Shown here one piece after another: positions 45,407 through 55,947 of a DNA stretch of 64,000 nt. The notes beneath the pieces are model-generated. The model was not told the origin of the DNA. It worked only from the letters and a program-made list of their open reading frames with translations, and did no database searches. The DNA is taken from positions 10,690,001 through 10,754,000 of the forward strand of contig JAYKKT010000089.1 in the NCBI GenBank assembly GCA_036023115.1, read 5' to 3'. This DNA is from Brasenia schreberi (taxonomy: Eukaryota > Streptophyta > Magnoliopsida > Nymphaeales > Cabombaceae). The position numbers were made by a program, and so were the translations under genes. Position 1 is the first letter of the stretch. Each line of letters begins with the position of its first letter.

Positions 45407-46084
45407 TGTAAACACCCCAAATCTTTTATATTTCAAAAACTCTCGAAAACACCGAAAAGCTTGTTTGAGCCAAAACGACAACCTATTTTAAAATGTGAAA
45501 ACAGGTACAGAAGGTGAAAGGAGACCCTAGGCCCGAAGAGGATTCAAGCCCAGAGCTTCAGAAGCCACTCCCTGATAAAAAAACAAAAGAAAGCAAAGCT
45601 CGTTTAAAGAAAAAGCCAAAAACGGTGAAAATCAAGAAAAACGGAGTCCAAAACGGCGAGACGGAGTCCGGATGACAAAGTTGGGGAAAACCCAACACCA
45701 GACGGAGCACTGATGAAGCCAGTGTCCGCACAGATCGTTCGCCTTGAGAAGCCAAGAAGGACTGTCTGAAGAAATTTTGATTTGGATCTGGACCATAAAT
45801 ATTCAGATCCAAATCCATGTAATGAATAGTGTTTGGATTTGGGCCAATCCAAATAGTGTTTGGGTCGATCTAAATAGTGTTTGGATTTAGATTGGATCCA
45901 AATAGTGTTTGGATTGGATCAGATCTAGACCAAAATATCCAGATCCGTATACATAAAAATATTGGGTTTGGATCGGATACGAATCTCAAAATATCCAAGA
46001 TCCAATATCCATATCCAAATAGTATTTGGATTTGGGTCTGGATCCAAATCCAAACCCAAACCCATATCCAAGACCCACCTCAAA

Positions 46085-46099
46085 TCTCTATAAATAGAG
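46085..46099 (+). promoter_or_regulatory. TATA box of the solo LTR
   Basis: CTCTATAAATAGAGG is a near-perfect plant TATA context; transcription would start about 30 bp downstream, within GGGTGCATG. It lies about 680 bp from the LTR start. Confidence 0.7.
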
Positions 46100-46299
46100 G
46101 TGAGGGCGTCCATGTAAAGGGTGCATGAAAATATTTGGGAGGAGAGAGAGGGAGTGATAGACCTAGCCATGTGGGCTCATTGGGTGAGGTGGGTTCAAGC
46201 CATGTGGGCTATGTGGGTCTAGACCAAGGGGCTGCAACCAAGGTGGGTTGGATCAAGTGGCTGCAACCAAGCTTGGACATGGGTTGGACCGACTCCAAG

Positions 46300-46800
46300 A
46301 GGTAAGCCTAACCTAACCTAGCCATTCTCTCTACACCCTTCTAAACCTAACCCCCAACCTAGCCTAGGCTCGAACCTACCTAACCCCAACTGGACCTAAC
46401 CCCAACTGAACCTAACCCTAACTAAACCTAGCCTAACCCAGCCTAGGTTCGACCAAACCTAACCCTAGACTCGAACCGACCTAAATCTAACCGGACCGCG
46501 CCCTGCGCATCACTCGAACCCCCTACCGCGTGCCCCGCCCACCCCGCGCCCTGTCCGCATGCCCTGACGCCATCCCGCGCCACTGCGGTGCCCCTCAACG
46601 CCCTACCACCCCTTTAGCGCCAGAACCCCCCCAACGCGCCCCTACGACGCCCCCTAGCGCTAGGCCACCCGACTGCCGCGCCAGTCACCCGACGGCCGCG
46701 CCAGCCACCTGACCACCCCCCTGCCGACCTGACCACCCCCCTACCGACTTGACCTGCACCCTAGAACAGACCCTAGGACAGACCCTAAACAGCCCCCGTC
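46300..46800. repeat. CCTAACC-rich then C-rich tract inside the LTR
   Basis: 46308-46480 is made of degenerate CCTAACC/ACCTAGCC words and 46500-46800 is about 70% G+C with many CGCC words. It is not a telomere: units vary and it lies in the transcribed part of an LTR. Confidence 0.6.
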
Positions 46801-47037
46801 TTGGCCGAACCTTAGTTCCCCTAAGACCCTAACCGTGCCATTCCGAGGAGCTCCCTCTTGCAGCCCAAGGCGACGCCCAAGCTCAAGCAAGTCACCTCCG
46901 GACCAGCTATACGTAAGTGCCTAACTCGATCCTTATTTGTAGATTTGATTAAGTTAAATTAAATTTGATACGGGGTTGTAGTAAAGGAACTTCGTCTCCC
47001 CCGATTTAATAACGTGGTTTGACACACCCACACACAT

Positions 47038-47580
47038 GTGCACTTGAGCCTTTCCGCTCTTAGTTGCACACTTTTGCATACACACACGGGCCTAACCAGC
47101 CCCTAAGATATAGTTGTATTTATATATTTTAAGTCGCAGGGTTTTTAATTAAGTCATGTGTGTTGTCTTTACATTCTCCACACGCACACACATTGAGCTT
47201 TCGCTCTTACTCCCAAGACCTTAGTCAAGGCCTATTGCAGTTATATTTGGGTTTCATTTATGTCGTGTGCGTAGTACTTCAATTCTACACTCACACACAT
47301 TGAGCTTTCGCTCTTACTCCCAAGACCTTAGTTAAAGCCATAGTGCAATTTATATTTGGGTTTCATTTCAAATCGTGTATGTTGTCTTTACATTTTCACA
47401 CACACACACATTGAGCTTTCGCTCTTACTCCCAAGACCCAAGTAAGGGCCCATATATATTATATAAGTATTTTCCTTCGGCTATGTCTTTAAGATTTGGG
47501 TTTTAAGGTTCAGTTGTGTACGTTGTCTTTCAATATATACACAAAACACACTTGCACTATTGAGCCTTTCCGCTCTTAAG
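47038..47580. repeat. Tandem block of about 110-bp units in U5
   Basis: The core CATTGAGCTTTCGCTCTTAC (then TCCCAAGACC) starts at 47191, 47298 and 47409, spaced 107 and 111 bp, with diverged units at about 47043 and 47558 (TTGAGCCTTTCCGCTCTTA). Each core is preceded by a CACACA run. Confidence 0.8.
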
Positions 47581-48303
47581 ATATAGCCATATTTCCCTTT
47601 CGCAATTTTTCTTCGGCAATTTATATTCAAGTCATTTCCCTTCCGCATTGTCTTTCAATTCGTGTTTTCCCTTTGGAGTTGCGTGAGTTTGCATTACATA
47701 TACGCCATACCACGAGTTAGGACGCATATTGCATCAAAGTAAACCCCATACTCCCACTCAAAGTCACCCCACTTAGGTTACGTGTTCATAATACACACCT
47801 AGTAGGCCCGAAAAGGAATAAAAAGAAAGACATAGGCACGTGCAAATCCACGTGAAATAAAACTTGAAAATCACACAAAAACAACCCGAATCAATCCTGC
47901 AAACACGCCAAGACTTAGGCTATTTCGATGCACGCACATCGTGCCTAAGTAGATTAAAATTTGAAAGACTTAGGGTTGTCCAACCCTTATAAAATCAAAA
48001 TCGCCCAAAGTGCATGGTTTTCAAAAGGTTTTAAAACACTTCTTCATTCAAAATATATTTTGAGTTAAACTTGTTTCAAAACGAAGTCTCTAAGCATACA
48101 GACTAACCCTTGCGCATCGGTGCAAGAAGGTCTGCGACGTAAAAATCTCACTTGCCTACAATCGCCTTTCAAAAGTCAGATTATTTTCAAAACATACTTT
48201 GCTAGTTAAAGTAAACTAGCTGGCACGCTCATAAAGCGAAGTAGATACGAAAAGGTTCACTTTAGGCCTAAGAACCCGTAAGTGAAAATTTTTGGTGTCT
48301 ACA

Positions 48304-48308
48304 ATATG
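48304..48308. repeat. Target-site duplication (ATATG), right, of the solo LTR
   Basis: Second copy of ATATG; see 45402-45406. Confidence 0.9.
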
Positions 48309-48707
48309 TTTAAGAGTCTCTTTGACTTCATTCTTTTGAATACGTCAGTAGAAATTATGGTTTATATACTTTTCTAATATGGCTAACTCCCTTAAGTTAA
48401 TACTAACATTATTTTCATTAAAAAGCTTATAAAAATAGTTTTTTCATCTATTTCTTATATCATCGTTTGCCACTAGAATTTTTTTATCATCGTCCTTGAT
48501 GCATCTAACATAATTAAGATATTTACTTTTTTAATCTCTAGCCCTAGCTATCGTAAAAAATATCTCTTTCACCCTCTTTTGAGTTGAGTTTTTTTATATA
48601 AATCCTCCCAATTTTTAGCTTTTCCTTCATTGACGGCCTCTTTCGCTTCCTTCTTTGCTTTCTTATAAACTTTGAAAGTTTCAATAGTTTTATTAGCATA
48701 ATGTTAC

Positions 48708-50640
48708 ATGGTACTTTATTAAGTATGTATACAGTTGTACTTACTTCTTCTTCTCAAAATATCCTTGATAGAGAGACATCTATTAACATTGACCTTATCA
48801 TGTTTAGTAAGGTCGTATTATATCTTTCAGCTACACTATTTTATTGAGGTGTCTTGGACATTGTATTTTACTTCGAAATATCAAAGTCTTTATAGAATTC
48901 TAAAAATTCTGCATAGGTATACTCATCACTTCTATATGATCTCAAGACTTTGATTGTATGCCCTAGTTGATTTTCAACTTGCTCCTTATATTTTTTGAAT
49001 ACTTGAAGTGCTTTAGATTTATGTGGTAAGAGATATATATGTATATCTCAAGTAATCATCAATGAAGGTTATGAATTAGACATTTTCTCGATGTGATCTT
49101 ACTCTAAAACTTCTACATAAATGAGTGTGAATAACTTTCAATAGGGTTATTTCTCTTGTTGTTTCTTTGAGAAAAAAATTCTCGTAATTTTTTCTTATAT
49201 AGAGACTTCACACTAATCAAAAGTGTTTTCCTCAAATCTTGGTAATAGTTAAAAGTTGGATAATTTTCTCAACTTTTTCAGACTTTATGCCCTAAGTGTT
49301 TATGCTATATATTCACAATAACATTAAAGGCACAATTAATATAAGCAAAAGAACTTTTATTTTCATTGATATTCAATTTGAACAATTCATGTTCTACATC
49401 AAATTCCTTAAAGAAAAACACTCTCCCATGCTTTTCCACAATCATTTTGCTAGGAATAAACCTTACATTAAAACCCTTCTTAACCAACGTAGAGACCAAA
49501 ACCAAATTATGCTTTATAGATGATACAATAAATACATCGGTTAGTACAACTAGTGTGCCTTCTACATAAATTTTAAAAGACTCAATTCCAAAAATATTTG
49601 AGAAAGTGTTATTTCTCATATACACTCGATGTTCTCTTGATTTGTATTCCTTTATATCTATTGTTCTTTTCTTGCTCTTTAAGATGTGTCTCGTCACTCT
49701 AGAGTCAATCTACCAATTAGTCATCGAGTTGTTCATGTATAAGCATTATGATATCACACAGATTATATCTTGCTTTTCTGATTGTTCGTATTCTTGGTTG
49801 TTTCTATTATTTTTCTTGTTGCAGCAATATCTCTTTTAGTATCCTATTTTTTATAATTGAAATACTTGATCCGAGAAGTAGTTTCTTATTTTTTTTAAAA
49901 GATTACCGCCTTTTTTATTATTTTTGTCAAACCTTTTGTTTGATTTATTTCTTCTCTAGTTGACTTTGGAGTTGGACCATATCTCGTCTTGCACTACTAT
50001 CAATTTTTTCTCTCTATTTTTGTTTATATGTTCTTGTTCAATTACTAATTTAAAGGACAGTTGAGAAAGGTTTGTTTCAGACTTTAGTCTAAGGATAGTA
50101 GTGACCATGTTTAAGGATGGAGGAAAACTATTCAGTATTGCTAATATTTGCATCGGTTCTAGGATGATTGATTTACCTACAACTAAATATCTTATCATTA
50201 CTAGCATATTGTTCACATGTTCTACTACATTGTCTCCTTATTTTATCTTGTAAGTGTTATACTTTTATAGTAATAATTGAACATATAATTTAGTTATAAT
50301 ATCATATTTGGTTGTTATTGAATCAAACAACTCTTTTATGGTCTCATATTCTTCAAAGACCCTAATTAGATCATCTTTCATGTATGTTAACATGACAGTT
50401 CTTGATATCGTATCATGTCTTAAAAATATTTTATACATTTCCTTTTGTTGCTTTGTGGCATCAGGGGGTAGAGGATGCACAATTTCCCTTAATACATACT
50501 TTACACCTTATAATGAAAGAGTCAATGGAATTCTTCTCTTTCACGTTTAAAAATTTTGATCGTTTAATTTTTCTGTTTTTACCAGTTAAGATGCACATAT
50601 TTTTCAATTCATTTTTATGTGTTTTACAAAACTAACAATT
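48708..50640 (-). mobile_element. Copia element, upstream part (gag, protease, integrase)
   Basis: On the minus strand, right to left: gag (DPL..LPPDATKQQKEMYKIF-like text, 50265-50480; a second block 49956-50216 with FPPSLNMVTTILRLKSETNL), then protease/pre-integrase (TYMRNNTFSNIFGIESFKIY-type text, 49305-49697) and integrase (GVAE-like block at about 48795-48850). The integrase runs to 48708, where the RTE copy begins, and resumes at 43931. Frames contain many stops. Expected gag start is near 50.6 kb; no LTR with matching sequence was found right of it. Confidence 0.8.
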
Positions 50641-51115
50641 AAATAGTCTAAAAGAAAAACATTTATCAAGCATCAAGCAACATATATCAAATATTTAACT
50701 CACAAAATGCATAATATCCAACTTTTGAATTAACTCATGGTACCTAAAACTAATTTCATACAAATTTTAAGTATCATTATTGAGTTTTTAATAACTTGAT
50801 TCTATTATATAATCAAACTAGGAACAAATCTGTAATTTTTCTCAAAATTTCCTACCATTTATAATTTCCCTAAATAGTAGGGATAATCTAGTAATTTTTT
50901 AAAAAGACCAAGGGCATAATAGTAAACTTTGTATCTGGTTTTTCGTAAAATTCGTCACTAATAAAGGGTAAACTTATAATTTTGTCCCTCAATCCAAATT
51001 TGTAAATTTTCAAAAAAATAGGGGCAACCTTTCTTTTAATACAGTGGTAGAATTGTAAACCTTTTATCGAGTAAGGGGAGGAAGGGAATTCAATCTTGAG
51101 GTATTTCGTAATTTT
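50641..51115. other. AT-rich flank of the Copia element
   Basis: Could include remains of a 5' LTR, but neither a primer-binding site nor LTR sequence matching 41422-41889 was seen. Confidence 0.35.
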
Positions 51116-51691
51116 TATAGACAGTTAGAGGACAAAACCAACTTTTTGCCCGTTTGAGGATAAAATTATCTTTTTACTCAAAAATATATGGATATTTTCA
51201 TAGTTTTACACTGTGGCAGTTCATAGTTTTAAAACTGGCCAAGAGCAAAATGGACTTTTTAGTCTATAGTTTCAGAAAATTGTTGGTTTCAACCCACGGT
51301 TTTCTGTAACCATTGAGCGGTTTCTCAGAAGTGTAAAAGGGAAGACACAGAGTGAGAGAGAGATGGATAGCATGGCTCCCTTTAGCTCTTGTTTTTGGTT
51401 GACTATAGACAGTTAGAGGACAAAACCAACTTTTTGCCCGTTTGAGGATAAAATTATCTTTTTACTCAAAAATATATGGATATTTTCATAGTTTTACACT
51501 GTGGCAGTTCATAGTTTTAAAACTGGCCAAGAACAAAATGGACTTTTTAGTCTATAGTTTCAGAAAATTGTTGGTTTCGACCCACGGTTTTCTGTAACCA
51601 TTGAGCGGTTTCTCAGAAGTGTAAAAGGGAAGACACAGAGTGAGAGAGAGATGGATAGCATGGCTCCCTTTAGCTCTTGTTTTTGGTTGAC
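51116..51691. repeat. Tandem duplication, 2 x 288 bp, nearly identical
   Basis: Two head-to-tail copies (about 51116-51403 and 51404-51691) run from ATAGACAGTTAGAGGACAAA to TTGTTTTTGGTTGAC with only a few differences (GAGC/GAAC, TTTCAACCC/TTTCGACCC). Non-coding. Confidence 0.95.
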
Positions 51692-52420
51692 GGTCATCGA
51701 TCGTTGACTTCATGCTTCCACACTTTTCTGGTCTTTGGCAAAACTCGATCAATCTCCTATCATGGCTTTCTGGCATTTGGTAGAACTTGACTGATTTGTC
51801 TCTTTTGCTGATGCTGGTTGATCTTCTGCTTCAGTCGTCTGGCCTTTGACAAAACTTGGCCGATCTTGTCTCTTTTGGTAATTCTAGCTAGTCTGACCCT
51901 TTGGCCGATCTTATCTTGTGAGTTGTCTCATAGCAGTTGTCAGTGGTTTCTGGCAGTTGGTCATCTTTTTCGGCATAAAAATAGGGTGTTCTCCTTCACT
52001 GGAGGTTTTCCACGCAGCATAACAGCAGTAGAACCGGAACGGGCTGTTTGAAACAACTCGTCGGGAGATCACCCAAAACCAACCAACTAGTCTACCTCAA
52101 GGATCTTATCGCTAACGTAGTCTCGTGTCGATCGAGAAACTGGATGTTTAAATATTTTCTGCACATAAAAACAAAAAATTACAGGAATTTCCTGTGTGAT
52201 TTTCTCAAGATTGAGATATTTTACTACGCTAAGGTTGTGGAGGGTCGTGGATGCCATATTTCAGATGGAGCCCTGGTCTCTCCCACTGTCTTCAACTCAA
52301 GTTATCGTGTCTCCTCCTCTCTCTAAAGTAAGTCCCACGAACGCAAATCACTTGCAATTCTTCTGCAAGTTGCAAGTCGATCCTATCTGTGTCAGGAAAA
52401 AGGCAATACACATAAAGTAG
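51692..52420 (+). repeat. Degenerate repeats and promoter-like segment
   Basis: 51720-51930 holds three imperfect copies of a TCTGGC.TTTGG.A.AACTTG.C.GAT...TCTCTTTTG-like unit. Then GGCATAAAAATAGGG (51972-51986) looks like a TATA box and is followed at 51994-52018 by CTTCACTGGAGGTTTTCCAC, which also occurs with few changes at 41422-41446. It may be part of an LTR in plus orientation. Not resolved. Confidence 0.35.
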
Positions 52421-52529
52421 GTACCTGACCTTTGGAAGATATAAGGGGCCGTCGAAGTTAGGCATAACATTGATGACGACTCACCCAAGTTGTCAAAGTC
52501 GAAGCAAATTAAAGCTCGCCAGGATTAAT

Positions 52530-52950
52530 CCTTCTTAAGCCAGGCATCAACAGGATCATCCCTCCAACCCACCAACTTGATTAAGAAACCAAATCTTAGC
52601 TACCAACCTGCACGAGACTAAAGATAAATCAATTGCCGTTCTCTGCCGATTAGAACGACCTTTGCCTGCGACTCCAACAAGAATCTGGCTGTTAGTAAGT
52701 AATAAAAGCAATTAACAACACAAGGCCTAATGAAGTTTTCCTTCTTAAGCCAGGCAAATCAAGAAGATTGTCCCTCGAACTCATTAATTTGATAAAAGAA
52801 ACAAAACTAAGCTACCAACCTGCACGAGACTAATGATAATTAAATCTAAAATCACCGTCCGGCAAGGATTAGAATGGCTTTTGCCTGTGACTTCGACAAG
52901 AATCTGGGTGTTGTGTACATAAGAAAAGCAATTTCCAATACAAGTAGACT
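52530..52950. repeat. Diverged tandem duplication, unit about 210 bp
   Basis: CCTTCTTAAGCCAGGCA starts at 52530 and 52740 and the pair stays aligned through GCTACCAACCTGCACGAGAC and AAGAATCTGG. The identity is roughly three quarters. I recognise no gene in either copy. Confidence 0.75.
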
Positions 52951-53470
52951 GGTTTAGTGAGTTTAATATGTGCATCTGGTAGGTAGCCGTCTATCTATAT
53001 AATTAGAGCTTGCTAATCAACCGTAGAGAAATTTGGAAGAAGCAATCGCTTAACGGAGCTTTTAATTTGGACAACTTAAGGTAGAAAGGCTTGTTCCATG
53101 ATGAACCTGGCCTCCGGCGAGGTCGTGCAACAATGTCGAGGAAAAAGAGTTTCGGGTTGACCCACTAACCAGTACAAAATTCAAAGCTCACGACTGCCAT
53201 CATTTCCATGTGCAGTTTAGTATGTTATCTCCTAAAGTTTGACCAAGGTTTCTTAATTGGCACAGTGGGGAGTAATAATGCAGGTTGGGCCATAGGCCCT
53301 CTCTAGCATCATACACCATGAGTTTCTGTGGCCAAAGCATCTCCTCTCAATCAAACACAAGTTGCACGCCTTTGTCGGCCTCTATTGCGCTCACCTACCA
53401 TAATAAAATCAGGAAGACGCACACACACATGTATCCATGCAAGATTGGTGTGTTGTGTGTATATAATTGT

Positions 53471-53471
53471 G

Positions 53472-53504
<33 letters not shown>

Positions 53505-53545
53505 ATATATATATATGTATGTATATATATGTATATGTGCTTGTA
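53471..53545. repeat. TA and GTAT microsatellite
   Basis: (TA)n followed by TATGTATG and further TA units; low-complexity frames (MYVYIYIC...) come only from it. Confidence 0.9.
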
Positions 53546-54819
53546 TGTATAGAATGCTATCATACTCTAAGAATAGGTATTCTCAAATACTAGTTCTCAA
53601 ATCATCCCTGATTGAGTGGTACACAATTGAAAGACCCTAAAATTCATGTATTTACATATATATATAGTGACCGGATCATATTCATAACTAACGCTGTATG
53701 CTTATGTAGATATAATAAGATTGTTTTTCATTCTTTTTTGAATACTGTTATAACTTTCAAAATTATAATTGATGTCATTGGAAAGCATTGAAGATGAATA
53801 GTGATAGGATCTGATTTTCTTATATATATATATAAGAGAGAGAAACATTATTAATAAACAGTTTTCTAATGAGAGATCGAACTCATCACAAAAGAAGTGA
53901 TGGTTGACAAGATTTTCAATCATTTACATATCCTTACTATTGGAAATGAAAGCATAGAAAAGGAGGGGAGAGTAACATCTCTCTCAATTATTATTAAATG
54001 TGCAAATGAAGCCAAAAAAAACCCTGAACTGTGGCCGACGTAACCAAAACAGTACTCAAAAGTATTAACAGCTCTTCACCCTCTGGAAGTTGTTTTCTTT
54101 CTTTTCCTCGTCCCCTTCATTGCTTTATATCTGATAAGGACTCACGAATGAAGCGTGGTCCCTGATGTCTGCACGTGGTCCCTGATGTCTGCGCAAGGCT
54201 GCCTAGAGCCACACCGGACCAACATGGGCTCAAGTCTTTATCTAGGGTGAGGTCGGTCTGCTTCTACGAAAGGTGCGAAACTCGATGCCGAGGTTGCCCA
54301 CCAAATAAAAGAAATCAAAATAAATTAAGTCAAAAGATATCAATATCAATGGAGTATTAATTCTAGTGCTTCAAGACAGTTGAATTTCTTCAGGAATCCA
54401 TAAAAGAGTTTTTTTTTTTGCCATTGTTTAGAATATTAATGGGGGGAAGGGGGAGAAGAGAAGGTTTGTGACCCAGCTAGCTAGCTTAGAGAGTTCACTC
54501 TGGTATGACCACCATGCTTGGGCCTACCGGCCTTCAAGTGGATGACACGGTTGAAGTGATAAACAGACAGCAACCACAGCTTCGTAATGCCAGTCTTGTC
54601 TTTGCTTATCCAAATCCCGCTTAAATATCTATTATTTATGTCCAAATCACTATTTGTAAGACCCATAAACATCTATTATATATTTATTCATTGTTTAATT
54701 TGTATAATCCGCAATAAACGTGCATGTAATCTATGAAGAATACACATTGGTGTGTGTGTGCGCGCAGACGTGTGCATAAGAGCAATATACATTACTTAAT
54801 TTTCTTTTTCCTATGGCTT

Positions 54820-55090
54820 GAATTTGGGATGGACAGAGATTGTGACCCAATCCAAATAGCTCATGGAGTGATCCAAATTGGATGCGAAAACTAGAGGTTC
54901 ATAAACTATGTGCACCATACAAATCATGGAAACGCAAGAAATTTTTTTGTTGTAATTAGTATCTCGTCTATATTTGGGGAGAGCATGTAAGTGGGATATG
55001 CATAAGGGTTCAGGTTTGAAGAGATTGTGAGAGATCATCTATGGCATTTTGGCGTTCTTCGTCATAGTAAAAATCTTCTTTTAGGTCTAC
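54820..55090. repeat. Dispersed repeat, first copy
   Basis: Shares GTGACCC.ATCC.AATT, GGGAT.TGCATA.G.GTT and TCGTCAT.GT.AAAATCTTCTT with 59930-60120 in the same order and orientation. Identity is low to moderate and the borders are unclear. Confidence 0.45.
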
Positions 55091-55947
55091 CTTGGATTAG
55101 ACATCTTCCTTCGACCACACAAATCTTATATTTTTTTCTTTTTCTTGAGTGGTTATTTTCTGCTAATGGTCTGTGTCATTGTGTGTGTGTGCCTCAATAG
55201 TATTTGAAGCACAGCCCAAGTATAACATGAGACATGAATATATCTGTAACTTTTTCACCTTCAACGCAGTATATCAATCTTTCCGGATCATCATCTTCAT
55301 ACTTTTCATGAAGCTTGAAAGGCGGTAGACCTGCACACTGGTTGCCGGGATTAAATATGTGCTGACTGAATCTTACCTTCTAGATGTGTTCAGCATTTAT
55401 ATTCCATTCAACCCTTCAACTGCATTTCTATATTAGACAAAAATAACAAACTTTCCGTTTGAAGAATCATGACCATTTCTTTCATTTCTCATTAGTTATT
55501 TACTAGAGGTTGTACAGAAAACTAGATTTACGGAATAATCATTTTCCATCGGAGGGTTGCCTCACCAGCAATCTTTCTCCCATTACTTTGTAGTTATATC
55601 AGTGAATTTTTCCGGTGAATTATTCAAGTTCACGTTATCTTTTACAATCATGACCAATCTTTTACGATCATTACAAATTTTCTAATTTTTTTATTAAAAA
55701 ATCAAAAAAAATTAATAAATCCAAAAATTATAAGAATTGAAATTAATGAACAAAACATATATAACACGATCAACATTAAATAAAATTGAATCCAAAAGCT
55801 TGATTTGAAACAGATAATTCTTAATAAATGACTAGACTATGACTCTATAAGCATATTAAGAGAGATTGTAAAAAGAGAACACTATGAGGCTGAGCATAAC
55901 AAAGGTAAATAACATCTCATAATAAATAATCATCCATAGCGTGAATA

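Larger units (their letters stand above)
45407..48303 (+). mobile_element. Solo LTR, 2,897 bp, probably gypsy-type
   Basis: The insertion begins TGTAAACACCCC and ends TTTTTGGTGTCTACA, the TG..CA ends of an LTR, and has a 5-bp target duplication. No gag, pol, primer-binding site or second LTR is present, so unequal recombination has removed the rest. A TATA box (CTCTATAAATAGAGG at about 46085-46099) sets the orientation as plus: about 680 bp of U3, then a very long R/U5. The U3 has a repeated AATAGTGTTTGG (45825, 45852, 45873, 45901). Downstream is a CCTAACC-rich tract (46308-46480) and a block of about 110-bp repeats (47040-47580). The size and GGTGTCTACA end are common in long-LTR gypsy families; the lineage is not decided. 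Confidence 0.88.
43936..48703 (-). mobile_element. RTE-clade LINE, copy D, split by an LTR
   Basis: A 5'-truncated RTE on the minus strand: tail (AACAACAACAACTAAGC) and RT remnants at 43936-45406, then after the 2.9-kb LTR the continuation at 48309-48703 (linker between endonuclease and RT). RT pieces are at 44087-44314, 44625-44867 (MLFANDIVLVEES, ADD changed to AND) and 44945-45283 (GVNYRGIKLMSHTLK-like text and MIFIDVKKAYDRV). The 5' half with the endonuclease is missing. Catalytic substitution and stops show it is dead. It sits inside the Copia integrase. Confidence 0.85.
52951..55947. other. Intergenic, microsatellite-rich
   Basis: No gene is supported. Contains TA/GTAT microsatellites (53471-53545) and a TA/GA run (53820-53841), and a dispersed repeat at 54820-55090 that resembles 59930-60120. 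Confidence 0.5.

Noticed and set aside
45558..46170. Frames of 80-86 codons at the start of the LTR, both strands
   Set aside because: They come from the repetitive U3 (GGATCC/AATAGTGTTTGG words) and overlap the TATA box region.
46300..46480. CCTAACC words, possible interstitial telomere
   Set aside because: Units are irregular (CCTAACC, ACCTAGCC, CCCAACT) and they sit inside an LTR, unlike CCCTAAA plant telomere arrays.
46530..46712. 60-codon proline-rich frame
   Set aside because: C-rich sequence within the LTR U5 gives proline/alanine runs in all frames; no domain.
47038..47580. Regularly spaced repeats, CRISPR-like
   Set aside because: Eukaryotic LTR sequence; units are contiguous and degenerate without unique spacers.
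53285..53593. 102-codon frame with repeated YIYIY
   Set aside because: Translation of a TA/GTAT microsatellite.
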